From Sphingobium sp. (GTDB lineage: Bacteria; Pseudomonadota; Alphaproteobacteria; Sphingomonadales; Sphingomonadaceae): DNA of 34,888 bases. The notes beneath the pieces are model-generated. The model had not been told where the DNA came from and ran no database searches. It was given only the letters and a program-made list of their open reading frames with translations. Made by a program: the position numbers and the translations under genes. Each line of letters begins with the position of its first letter. Position 1 is the first letter of the stretch. The stretch spans positions 1-34,888 of the forward strand of contig JAGIAZ010000028.1 in the NCBI GenBank assembly GCA_017744605.1, given 5' to 3'. This document shows positions 25,425 to 33,030 of this stretch, piece by piece.

Positions 25425-26659
25425 TGCGCGGCTCCCCCGCCTCCGCGCCGGACGATGCGCAGGGTCGAACCCGAGCCGCTTACGCTCAGGCCGCGGCCTT
25501 CGAGAGCGGCGCGCAGCTGATCGATCGAGCCTTCGAAGGATACCTGCATGACCGAGGTGCCGCCAAGCGCGAGGCTGGTCGTGACGGCGGACTTCACGCC
25601 CGGCACGGCGCGTACGGCACGCTCGGTCGCGCTGACCGAGTCGACGGTGGGTGTATCGAACTGCACGCTGACGGAGCCGGCGGCCGGCGCGACGGCACCG
25701 CCATCGGTCGGCAGCGCGCGCATGACCGACTCGAGCTCGCTCACATTGGCCAGCTCGACCGCATCGACCGGCGCCTCGATGATCAGCGACGGATCAGGCC
25801 GCAACAGGCCGATATTGAGCGCCTGGGTGTAGAGCTGGTCCATCTTCGCGACCGCCTGCTTCATCATCGCGGGCAGCTGGTCGGGCCCCGTCGCGCGCAG
25901 ATCGAACGTGCCGATCAGGCGATTGTCCGGGCCATAGCGTGCCGCGAAATGACCGGCAATCGGACCGCCGGGCCAGCTGCGCTCCAGTCGGGCGAGCGGC
26001 ATGACGACATCGGCTGCGCCATATTGATCGAGCAGCACGCGCCACCAGCTGCGGCCATGGCGGCCGATCTGATTGGCGTTGAGCAGCAGGGAATCGGGCC
26101 CGTCGCCGGTGGGCCGGACATAGTCGATCGCGCTCTCGCCGGCCCGGAAAACGGCCCAGGCCTTCTGCCATTCGGTCGTGGTCTCGAACACGGTGGAGAT
26201 GCCGCCGTCGCTCAGCACCGGGATGATGAGCAGCGGCGGCGAGCGCATGACATGCGCCGACACGCCAAGCGCCTGGCCCGCGCGGGCGCGATCGAACAGC
26301 ACGGCCAGCGTCGCGATATAGCGATTGGGGCCGATCTGCTCCTGCTGCACCTCGATGCCCGAAACGAGTCCGTCGAGCACGCTATCGCTGAACTTCTGCC
26401 CCTCGCCGCCATTCGTGCGCTTCCAGAGCTGATGCCAGGCGAGGCGTTGCGCCAGTTTCCAGCCCGATTGGCGCGCCATGTTGGCGTCCGGACCGTAAAT
26501 ATCGACCTTGATGTCGGTGACCTCGAAATCGCCGCTGGAGGCAATCGGCTGGACGCCGCGCTCGCCCTCGATCTGCGCGACGAGCACCGCGCCAAAGGCC
26601 AGGAAAGCCAGCGCGGCGAGCAGGTGAATGGGGCGTAATTTGGGGAGCGCGAGCGTCAC
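25421..26659 (-). CDS. DUF2066 domain protein with N-terminal membrane anchor
   Basis: A 412-residue exported or membrane-anchored protein. An N-terminal hydrophobic segment (HLLAALAFLAFGAVLVAQI, about 12-30) is followed by the DUF2066 domain (about 45-260: FEVTDIKVDIYGPDANMARQSGWKLAQRLAWHQLW, then PLLIIPVLSDGG) and a C-terminal part with two ferredoxin-like beta-alpha-beta units (SVSVQFDTPTVDSVSATERAVRAVPGVKSAVTTSLALGG, then DQLRAALEGRGLSVSGSGSTLRI). Function is unknown. The GTG at 26659 has AAAAGGA upstream; no ATG fits, and further upstream the frame enters the repeat element. It is first in the operon with hdaA, ppk1 and ppx. Confidence 0.82.
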   Translation of the reverse strand: MTLALPKLRPIHLLAALAFLAFGAVLVAQIEGERGVQPIASSGDFEVTDIKVDIYGPDANMARQSGWKLAQRLAWHQLWKRTNGGEGQKFSDSVLDGLVSGIEVQQEQIGPNRYIATLAVLFDRARAGQALGVSAHVMRSPPLLIIPVLSDGGISTVFETTTEWQKAWAVFRAGESAIDYVRPTGDGPDSLLLNANQIGRHGRSWWRVLLDQYGAADVVMPLARLERSWPGGPIAGHFAARYGPDNRLIGTFDLRATGPDQLPAMMKQAVAKMDQLYTQALNIGLLRPDPSLIIEAPVDAVELANVSELESVMRALPTDGGAVAPAAGSVSVQFDTPTVDSVSATERAVRAVPGVKSAVTTSLALGGTSVMQVSFEGSIDQLRAALEGRGLSVSGSGSTLRIVRRGGGGAAQ

Positions 26660-26707
26660 GGCGTCCTTTTGGCGGCATTGCTCTGGAAAACCAAGCGCGA
26701 TTTGGTG

Positions 26708-26976
26708 AGGGTGAGTCCTCCCTGTCCACAACGGCCCGGACGGAGCGCCATTTGGCGCAGCGCTCGGCGCGAGGAGAGAGCGATGCGAGGGCATCGTGAT
26801 CGACGAGCAACGCCGCAATGCGCCAAATAGCGCCCGCCGCGAAGCGGTTGCCGTCAGCGAGGCACCAGCAGCGTCGATTGCTTGCGCGTAGCGCAAGCTT
26901 CGCGACAGCGCCGCACTCCTCGCCGGTGCCTCGCTGACGGCAATCACGGCCATTGTGGACGGGGAAGACTCACCCT
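26708..26976. repeat. Nested inverted-repeat element (MITE-like)
   Basis: This fills most of the 328-base gap between the DUF2066 gene and purM. Its ends (26708-26736 and 26948-26976) are reverse complements at 26 of 29 positions, both starting AGGGTGAGTC. Inside are a second pair (26745-26759 with 26819-26833, 14 of 15) and a third (26848-26869 with 26922-26943, 21 of 22), plus perfect hairpins CGATGC-GAGG-GCATCG (26781-26796) and GCTTGCGC-GTA-GCGCAAGC (26880-26898). It encodes no credible protein. The right end stops 11 bases before the purM ATG, so it forms or abuts the purM leader; TAAGG at its edge may serve as the ribosome-binding site. I see no clear target-site duplication. Confidence 0.75.
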
Positions 26977-26987
26977 AAGGCGCGCTG

Positions 26988-28094
26988 ATGGACAGCAAGC
27001 ACAATCAGCCCGCCGGTTACACCTATGCCCAGGCCGGCGTCGACATTGCGGCGGGAAACGCCCTTGTCCGCGCCATCGCGCCGCTCGCCAAGGCCACGCG
27101 CCGGCCGGGCGCCGATGCCGATCTCGGCGGCTTCGGCGGCTTCTTCGATCTCAAGGCGGCGGGCTTCAACGACCCGCTGCTGGTCGCGGCCAATGATGGC
27201 GTCGGCACCAAGCTCAAGCTCGCCATCGACAGCGGCAAACACGATACGGTCGGCATCGACCTTGTCGCCATGTGCGCCAACGACCTGATCGTGCAGGGTG
27301 CGGAGCCGCTGTTCTTCCTCGATTATTTCGCCACCGGCCGCCTCGACAACGGCGTGGCGGAACGCGTGATCGCCGGAATCGCCGAGGGCTGCAAGCAGGC
27401 CGGCTGCGCCCTCATCGGCGGCGAGACCGCCGAAATGCCGGGCATGTATGCCGATGGCGATTATGATCTCGCCGGCTTCTGCGTCGGCGCGGTCGAGCGT
27501 GACCAGGTGCTGACGGCCGACAAGGTGGCCGAAGGCGACGTGATTCTCGGCCTCGCTTCCTCCGGCGTCCATTCCAACGGCTATTCGCTGGTCCGCCGCC
27601 TGGCCGCCGACAAGGCCTGGAAGCTCGACCGCCCCGCCCTGTTCGACCAGGACGTGCTGCTGATCGACGCGCTGATGGCGCCGACCCGCATCTATGTGAG
27701 GCAGCTCCTGCCCCAGGTTCGCGCCGGCAAGATTCACGCCATGGCGCACATCACCGGCGGCGGCCTGCTGGAGAACATCCCGCGCGTCCTTCCCGCGGGA
27801 CTGCATGCCTGTATCGACGCCAATCTCTGGATGCAGCCGCGGCTCATGGCCTTTCTGCAGGCGCAGGGAAATATCGAGCCGGGCGAAATGGCCAAGACCT
27901 TCAATTGCGGCATCGGCATGGCGATCGTGGTGGCGCCGGACGACGTGCTGAGCGTCACAGACGCGCTGTCCGAGGCCGGCGAGGCCGTCAGCCGCATCGG
28001 CGAAATCCGCGCCGGCACGAGGGGCTGCACCGTGTCCGGATCGGCCGAGACCTGGAGCGCTATGGCCAGTTGGTCGGCGACTCATAACGCCTGA
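26988..28094 (+). CDS. purM: Phosphoribosylformylglycinamidine cyclo-ligase
   Basis: PurM (AIR synthetase) closes the imidazole ring in step five of purine synthesis, using ATP. The 368 residues cover the whole family: the N-terminal [31 protein letters not shown], the phosphate/Mg segment [40 protein letters not shown], the ATP-binding [29 protein letters not shown], and [17 protein letters not shown]. The ATG at 26988 is preceded by TAAGG at the edge of the repeat element. purN follows after 131 bases with a REP-like repeat between. No promoter is obvious; it must lie inside or left of the repeat element. Confidence 0.97.
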   Translation: MDSKHNQPAGYTYAQAGVDIAAGNALVRAIAPLAKATRRPGADADLGGFGGFFDLKAAGFNDPLLVAANDGVGTKLKLAIDSGKHDTVGIDLVAMCANDLIVQGAEPLFFLDYFATGRLDNGVAERVIAGIAEGCKQAGCALIGGETAEMPGMYADGDYDLAGFCVGAVERDQVLTADKVAEGDVILGLASSGVHSNGYSLVRRLAADKAWKLDRPALFDQDVLLIDALMAPTRIYVRQLLPQVRAGKIHAMAHITGGGLLENIPRVLPAGLHACIDANLWMQPRLMAFLQAQGNIEPGEMAKTFNCGIGMAIVVAPDDVLSVTDALSEAGEAVSRIGEIRAGTRGCTVSGSAETWSAMASWSATHNA

Positions 28095-28106
28095 TCGGCC
28101 CATTGC

Positions 28107-28213
28107 CGTCACCCTGAACTTGTTTCAGGGTCCATTGGGCAGTCGAAATCGGGTCAATGCTGAGTGAATGCTGGAGCCGGAGGCGTGCTTGCACAAACAA
28201 GTTCAGCATGACG
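28107..28213. repeat. REP-like inverted repeat between purM and purN
   Basis: Arms 28107-28126 and 28194-28213 are reverse complements at 17 of 20 positions and share the core CTGAACTTGTTT. The left arm also forms its own hairpin, ACCCTGAA-CTTGT-TTCAGGGT (28111-28131). The interval has no gene. The right arm ends 12 bases before the purN start, so the fold could affect purN translation or attenuate purM-purN read-through. Confidence 0.75.
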
Positions 28214-28225
28214 AAAGGGATATCA

Positions 28226-29176
28226 ATGGTCAAAGCACGCGTCGCCGTCATGCTCTCGGGCACGGGGACGACCATGGCCTCGCTGCTCTATGCCTCGCGC
28301 CTGCCGGGTTGCCCCTATGAGATCGTGCTGGTCGCCTCCAACAAGCCGGAAGCGCGCGGCCTTCAGGTCGCCGCCGCCGAAGGCATCCCGACCTTTGCGC
28401 ACAGCCACAAGGGGCTGACGCGCGAGGCCCATGAAGCGATCATGCAGGATGCGCTGGCCAGCTCCGGCGCCGATCATGTCGCACTCTGCGGCTATATGCG
28501 CATCCTCACCGCCGACTTCGTCGCGCATTGGGAGGGGCGGATGCTCAACACCCATCCCTCGCTGCTGCCCAAATATCGCGGCCTCGATACGCATCAGCGG
28601 GCGTTGGACGACGAGGAGACGCATGGCGGCTGCACCGTCCATCTCGTCACCGCCGCGCTGGATGAAGGCCCGATCCTCGGCCAGATCCCGGTCGCGATCC
28701 TGCCCGGCGATACGGCGGAGAGCCTCGCCCAGCGCGTGCTCTACGCCGAATATCAGCTCTATGCGCGCGCCCTCGCCGACTATGTGATGCGCGAGCGCAA
28801 TCCCGACTGGCTCGTCGCGCAGGTTCGCGAACGCGCGCTCCTGCTGCCCGAAGCCGACGAGGTGCTCTCTCACGGCATGCCCTGCTTCGGCATCAAGGGC
28901 GGCAAGAAGTTCGCTTATGTCAGCCTCGACCATCATGGCGACGGCAAGACCGCCCTGCTGGTCAAGATCAGCGGCGCGGAGGAGCAGGAGCTGCTCATCG
29001 AAAGCGACGCGGAGCGCTATTATCGCCCGGCTTATTTCGGAGATGGCTGGATCGGCATCCGGCTCGATCTCGGCGACACCGACTGGGACGGCATCGCCGA
29101 CTGGCTCGGCAGGAGCTGGCGCGCGACCGCGCCGCGCAAGCTCACCAGCATGCTCGACGCGACGGACGAATTTTAG
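28226..29176 (+). CDS. purN: Phosphoribosylglycinamide formyltransferase fused to a YjbR domain
   Basis: Residues 1-190 are a PurN domain, transferring formyl from 10-formyl-THF to GAR in purine synthesis. Catalytic positions are Asn108 and His110 (MLNTHPSLLPKYRG) and Asp146 (DEGPILGQ), equivalent to E. coli Asn106, His108 and Asp144; VAVMLSGTGTTMASLL is the N-terminal phosphate-binding loop. Residues about 191-306 are an MmcQ/YjbR-like domain (DEVLSHGMPCFGIKGGKKFAYVSLDHHGDGKTALLVK, later YYRPAYFGDGWIGIRL and WDGIADWLGRSWRATAPRKL), usually a separate double-wing protein of unknown role. AAAGGGA precedes the ATG at 28226. Total 316 residues against about 210 for ordinary PurN. The stop lies in a 13-base tandem duplication. 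Confidence 0.92.
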   Translation: MVKARVAVMLSGTGTTMASLLYASRLPGCPYEIVLVASNKPEARGLQVAAAEGIPTFAHSHKGLTREAHEAIMQDALASSGADHVALCGYMRILTADFVAHWEGRMLNTHPSLLPKYRGLDTHQRALDDEETHGGCTVHLVTAALDEGPILGQIPVAILPGDTAESLAQRVLYAEYQLYARALADYVMRERNPDWLVAQVRERALLLPEADEVLSHGMPCFGIKGGKKFAYVSLDHHGDGKTALLVKISGAEEQELLIESDAERYYRPAYFGDGWIGIRLDLGDTDWDGIADWLGRSWRATAPRKLTSMLDATDEF

Positions 29177-29189
29177 GGACGAATTTTAG
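29164..29189. repeat. 13-bp tandem duplication at purN stop
   Basis: GGACGAATTTTAG occurs twice in direct succession (29164-29176 and 29177-29189). The first copy holds the purN stop TAG; the second holds the stop codon of the convergent NDUFS4-like gene on the other strand. A recent slippage duplication is likely. Confidence 0.85.
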
Positions 29190-29464
29190 CGGAAATTATC
29201 CGCGTAAGCCTGAATCTTCAGCGTCTTGGGCGGCGTCTTGACGACAGCATATGAAATGCCGTTGCGCTCGCAATAGGCGCAGGCCGCGTCCGCATCGGCG
29301 AAGCTCAGCTTCACCTGTTCCCTGGTGTCGCCCGAGCCCGCCCAACCCGTCATCGGATCGGGCTTCTTGGCCTCGGCCGGCGCGAATTCGAGCATCCACG
29401 TGTCCGTGCGCGCCTTGCCCGACTGCAGGGCGTTCTTCGGAATCTGGTAGATGCGCGCGGTCAT
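29186..29464 (-). CDS. NDUFS4-like complex I accessory subunit
   Basis: A 92-residue protein of the ETC complex I subunit family (NDUFS4, 18-kDa), which stabilises the electron-input module of NADH:ubiquinone oxidoreductase in alphaproteobacteria and mitochondria. Family features are the N-terminal ARIYQIPKNALQSGKARTDTWMLEF, the central DPMTGWAGSGDTREQVKLSF, CAYCERNGISYAVV and the C-terminal KTLKIQAYADNFR. The start at 29464 follows GAGGG and begins MTARIYQIPKN as in homologues; it is smaller than the mitochondrial protein, which has a targeting sequence. It lies 52 bases downstream of hrpB on the same strand, away from any nuo operon. Confidence 0.9.
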   Translation of the reverse strand: MTARIYQIPKNALQSGKARTDTWMLEFAPAEAKKPDPMTGWAGSGDTREQVKLSFADADAACAYCERNGISYAVVKTPPKTLKIQAYADNFR

Positions 29465-29516
29465 GGACGAACCCTCTGTTTGACCGGACTGCCGTCGCCC
29501 AAGAAAGGCGGGTCTG

Positions 29517-31967
29517 TCAAGAACCTCGCCGCGCGTCCGCCTTCTTCGTGCGCAGCGTGGGATCGGCACGCGCGGGATCGTCCGGCCAGGGATGCCTAGG
29601 ATAACGTCCGCGCATCTCCTTGGCGACATCCGCCCAGCTGCCCTTCCAGAAGGCGGGCAGGTCGCGCGTCGTCTGGATCGGCCGCCCTGCCGGCGAGGTC
29701 AGCGAGAGGACGAGCGGAATGCGCTGCGTGCCGACGGTCGGATGCTCCGCAAGGCCAAATAGCGCCTGCACGCGCAGCTCCACCGTCGGTCCGGCGGGCG
29801 CGGCATAATCGATGGCATGGGTGCTGCCCGCGGGACTCCCGAACTCGGCGGGCGCGAGCGCGTCGATGCGCCGCGCCGCGTCCCAGCCGAGACGCTGGGT
29901 GAGCAGGCCATGCAGCGCCGAAGCGTCGATGGCCGAGAGACGCCGCGCGCCCTCCGGCAGCAGCAGGTCGAGCCACTCATCGGCATCGGCGAGCAGCGCC
30001 GCATCGCCGATCGCCTCGCCTTCGCCCGCATAGCCCGCGCGGATACGCAGCGCTTCCGCCGCCTTGCCCCATGACAGCAGGCCCAGCCCCTCGCTGCGCA
30101 GCGCCTTGGCCAGGGCCGCGACGATCGCCGCGCGTTCCGGCCTGTCGTCGGTGCCCGATGAGAGCCGGATCGCACCCAGGCTGCGCTCGCGCAAAGCCTC
30201 GATCCCGCCCAGATCCTTGCGCCACCGGACAACCTTCCGCTCGACAACCCGGTCCGCCGCGGCCGCCATGATCTCGCTTTCGTCGCAAGCGACCGCCGAC
30301 AGGATGCGCGCGCCCGCCGCGCTCCCCTGGATCTCGCCCACCGCAAGCCATTCGGCGCGGGCAAGCGGGTCGGCGGGATCGAGCCGGAAGGCACGCCCGC
30401 CGGCGCTGATCCAATCCTCGCCGGATGCGTCGCGACGCCTGGCGATGCGGTCCGGATAGGCGCGGATCAGGCAGCGCGCGATGATCGCCTCGTCAGCCTT
30501 GCCGCCCGGCTTGCCGTTCACGAGACCGAGCCACCGCCTGGCCAGACCGCGCGCGCCCTCGGCCCGGGGCCCTTTTTCTCGCTGCCAGTGCTGGTGGCGG
30601 CGATGCAGATCCACCGAGGGCCCGCCCAGCCCGCGTTCGGTCAGCAGCACGGCGACATTCGCCGCCATATCGGCCTCATCCGCCTCCGCCGAGAGCAGCA
30701 ACATATGGGCGAGCCTCGGGTCGAGCGGCAGTTCGGCTATGGCCCGACCATGCGCGGTCGCCCTGCCCTCGCCGTCGAGCGCGCCGATCGCGATGAGGCG
30801 GCGGCGTGCCTCGCTGACCGCGGCGGCGGGCGGCGCGTCGAGCCATTTGAGCGTCGTCGGATCGGTCACGCCCCAGACAGCGCAATCGAGCAGCAGCCCG
30901 GTCAGGTCGCTCTCCAGGATCTCGGGCGGGTCGAACGGCGGCAATCCCGCCGTGGCGGCCGCCTCCCACAGCCGATAGGCGACGCCCGGCGACTGGCGCC
31001 CGGCGCGGCCGGCGCGCTGTGTGACGGATGCCTGGCTCGCCCGCTCGGTGACGAGGCGCGTCATCCCGGCGGCAAGGTCATGGCGGGGGCGGCGCGCCAG
31101 CCCCGAATCGACGACGATCCGGACACCGTCGATGGTCAGGCTGGTCTCGGCGATGCTGGTCGCCAGGATGACCTTGCGCGTGCCCGGCGCCGCAGGGCGC
31201 AGCGCCGCGCGCTGGTCGGCAGGGTCGAGCGAACCGTGAAGCTTGTGAAGCGCCACCGTCGCGGGCAAGCTCAGCCGTTCGGCGGTGCGCTCGATTTCGC
31301 CCACGCCCGGCAGGAAAGTCAGCACATCGCCGACACGCTCCTCGCCCAGCGCCTTGCGGATCGCGCCCGCCATCGCATCCTCGATGCGGTCATTCGCGGC
31401 CCGGCCGATATGCCTCACATCGATCGGATAGCCCCGCCCCTCGCTCTCGATGATGGGCGCTCCGTCCATCAGCGCCGCAAAACGCGCGCCGTCGAGCGTC
31501 GCGGACATGGCGACGAGGCGGATGTCCTCGCGCAGGCCCGATTGCGCATCCAGCGCCAGCGCCAGGCCGAAATCGCCTTCGAGATTGCGCTCATGCACCT
31601 CGTCGAACAGCACGGCGGAAACGCCCGCCAGTTCGGGATCGGACTGGATGCGGCGCCGGAAGATGCCCTCCGTCACGACGAGGATGCGCGTCTTCGCCGA
31701 TGACCGGCTTTCCAGGCGCGTCGCATAGCCAATCGTCTCGCCCGGCTTCTCGCCCGCGAGTTCGGCCATGCGCTCGGCGGCGGCGCGTGCGGCCAGTCGG
31801 CGGGGCGACAACAGCCAGACCTGGCCCGTGCACCAGCGCTCGCCCAGCAGGGCCGGCGCGACCATCGTCGTCTTGCCCGCACCGGGCGGCGCGACCAGCA
31901 CCGCATTGGACCCCGCGCGCAGGGCGGCCAGCAGATCGGGCAGGACGGCGTGGATCGGAAGCGTCAT
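29517..31967 (-). CDS. hrpB: ATP-dependent helicase HrpB
   Basis: DEAH/DExH-type RNA helicase of 816 residues, usual HrpB length. Motif I is VAPPGAGKTT (about 25-34), motif II LFDEVHERN, motif III MSATLDG, then RKVILATSIAETSLTIDGVRIVVDSGLARRP (motif V) and QRAGRAGRQSPGVAYRLW (motif VI). A helicase-associated domain and the HrpB-specific C-terminal domain follow (LPEGARRLSAIDASALHGLLTQRLGW, FGLAEHPTVGTQRIPLVLSLTSPAGRPIQTTRDLPAFWKGSWADVAKEMRGRYPRHPWPDDP). Substrate in the cell is not defined for most homologues. GAGGG lies six bases before the ATG. It follows the transferase gene and a tiny open frame on the same strand. Confidence 0.94.
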   Translation of the reverse strand: MTLPIHAVLPDLLAALRAGSNAVLVAPPGAGKTTMVAPALLGERWCTGQVWLLSPRRLAARAAAERMAELAGEKPGETIGYATRLESRSSAKTRILVVTEGIFRRRIQSDPELAGVSAVLFDEVHERNLEGDFGLALALDAQSGLREDIRLVAMSATLDGARFAALMDGAPIIESEGRGYPIDVRHIGRAANDRIEDAMAGAIRKALGEERVGDVLTFLPGVGEIERTAERLSLPATVALHKLHGSLDPADQRAALRPAAPGTRKVILATSIAETSLTIDGVRIVVDSGLARRPRHDLAAGMTRLVTERASQASVTQRAGRAGRQSPGVAYRLWEAAATAGLPPFDPPEILESDLTGLLLDCAVWGVTDPTTLKWLDAPPAAAVSEARRRLIAIGALDGEGRATAHGRAIAELPLDPRLAHMLLLSAEADEADMAANVAVLLTERGLGGPSVDLHRRHQHWQREKGPRAEGARGLARRWLGLVNGKPGGKADEAIIARCLIRAYPDRIARRRDASGEDWISAGGRAFRLDPADPLARAEWLAVGEIQGSAAGARILSAVACDESEIMAAAADRVVERKVVRWRKDLGGIEALRERSLGAIRLSSGTDDRPERAAIVAALAKALRSEGLGLLSWGKAAEALRIRAGYAGEGEAIGDAALLADADEWLDLLLPEGARRLSAIDASALHGLLTQRLGWDAARRIDALAPAEFGSPAGSTHAIDYAAPAGPTVELRVQALFGLAEHPTVGTQRIPLVLSLTSPAGRPIQTTRDLPAFWKGSWADVAKEMRGRYPRHPWPDDPARADPTLRTKKADARRGS

Positions 31968-32014
31968 TTCACGCCCTCCGTGCCGCGCCCGCCGCGCGAG
32001 GGCAAGCGGATCAA

Positions 32015-32086
32015 TCAGGCGGGGAACAAGGCGCCCGGGCGCTCGTGCAGCGCCTTGCAGCGCTCCTGGAGGGCCGCCTGGCTCAT
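32015..32086 (-). pseudogene. 23-codon frame coupled to the transferase stop, possible gene remnant
   Basis: The frame reads MSQAALQERCKALHERPGALF then Pro-Ala-stop. Its ATG overlaps the transferase stop by four bases (ATGA), as in coupled genes. The stretch KALHERPGAL resembles the N-terminus of isocitrate lyase/PEP-mutase family proteins (RALHxRPGAFVIPNPWD), but the frame ends where the catalytic barrel would begin and no continuation is clear in other frames before hrpB. It may be the stump of a deleted gene or a real small protein. The resemblance is from memory and weak. Confidence 0.3.
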
Positions 32087-32790
32087 GTCGGCCGCGCCGG
32101 CGTCGTCAGCCCCTTCTGCACGCCGGGACGCGCAAGGCCCGCTTCGAGCCAGCGCTTCACCTGCGCATAGCTGTCGAACTCGACCAGTTCGCCGGCCTCG
32201 TAAAAGCCGATGAGATTGCGCACCCAGCCGAGATGGGCGATGTCGACGATGCTGAACGCCTCGCCCAACAGCCAGCTGCGGCCGGTCAGCCGCTCGTCCA
32301 GCACCTTGAGCAGCCGCCTGGACTCGGCAACGTAGCGCTCGAGCGGGCGTTTATCCTCGATCGCCTTGCCCGCGAACTTGTTGAAGAAACCGATCTGGCC
32401 GAACATCGGCCCGACATGCGCCGCCTGGAAGAACAGCCAGCCGCGCGCCTCGATCCGCCCCGCGGCATCCGCCGGGATGAGCTTGCCCGTCTTCTCGGCG
32501 AGATAGAGCAGTATGTTGTTCGACTCGACGATGAAGATCGGCTCTCCGCCCGGCCCGTCGGGGTCGATGATGCAGGGGATCTTGGCGTTCGGATTGAGCG
32601 CCACATAATCCGGCGCCTTGTTCTCGTCCTTCATGATGTCGACGAGATGCGGCTCATAAGCCAGGCCCATCTCCTCCAGCGCCATCGACACCTTCGCGCC
32701 ATTGGGCGTCGGCAGGCCATAAAGCTGGATGCGCTCGGGATGCCCGGCCGGCCAGAGTTTGGTGATAGGGAATGCGTCCAGACTGCTCAT
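32083..32790 (-). CDS. Glutathione S-transferase, YfcG/YghU (Nu) type
   Basis: A 235-residue transferase with an N-terminal thioredoxin fold (LYGLPTPNGAKVSMALEEMGLAYEPHLVDI, about 23-52; NPNAKIPCIIDPDG near 66-79; FIVESNNILLYLAEKTGKLIP near 86-106) and a helical C-terminal domain with WLFFQAAHVGPMFGQIGFFNKFA and the N-capping motif SWLLGEAFSIVDIAHLGW. The TPNGAKVS active-site loop with Thr-Pro-Asn and the GEPIFIVES segment match the Nu-class enzymes YfcG and YghU, which bind two glutathiones and act as disulfide reductases. AGGAGAG precedes the start at 32790. It begins 13 bases after the frame that extends the upstream lipoprotein gene. Confidence 0.9.
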   Translation of the reverse strand: MSSLDAFPITKLWPAGHPERIQLYGLPTPNGAKVSMALEEMGLAYEPHLVDIMKDENKAPDYVALNPNAKIPCIIDPDGPGGEPIFIVESNNILLYLAEKTGKLIPADAAGRIEARGWLFFQAAHVGPMFGQIGFFNKFAGKAIEDKRPLERYVAESRRLLKVLDERLTGRSWLLGEAFSIVDIAHLGWVRNLIGFYEAGELVEFDSYAQVKRWLEAGLARPGVQKGLTTPARPT

Positions 32791-32803
32791 GGGAAATCTC
32801 TCC

Positions 32804-33030
32804 TCAGTTGACCTTGGTCGGATCGCCCAACCGGGCATTGAGTTGCGCGGCGCGGGCGGCAAGCGCCGTCATATGTGCCGCATCGACAGCGTCATTTTCG
32901 CGAAACGTCCAGTTGCGGCGCTCATATTTGCCGCTCGGCCTGATGCACAGTCCCATCTCGGAGAGCGGCTTGCCGCATAGCAAGTCATCGGGACCGGTAC
33001 AGGATGTATCTTCACCGTCGCCGTTCCTTC
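32804..33030 (-). other. Open 3' extension of the lipoprotein gene in another frame (probable frameshift)
   Basis: Beyond the 33012 stop of the lipoprotein gene the minus strand stays open for about 75 codons in a different frame and ends at TGA (32806-32804). It reads NGDGEDTSCTGPDDLLCGKP, then SEMGLCIRPSGKYERRNWTF, then RENDAVDAAHMTALAARAAQ and LNARLGDPTKVN. Codon use (third-position G/C, Ala/Arg rich helix) and the sensible composition look coding, yet the frame lacks a good start. Skipping one base at the AAGG near 33027-33031 joins LKE to NGDGED, giving a continuous protein of about 320 residues. Either a frameshift mutation, a sequence error, or a separate small gene with a TTG start. 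Confidence 0.6.

Noticed and set aside
26660..26953. Extension of the DUF2066 protein upstream through the nested repeat
   Set aside because: The open frame there is translated repeat DNA; GTG at 26659 has a ribosome-binding site and directly precedes the membrane anchor.
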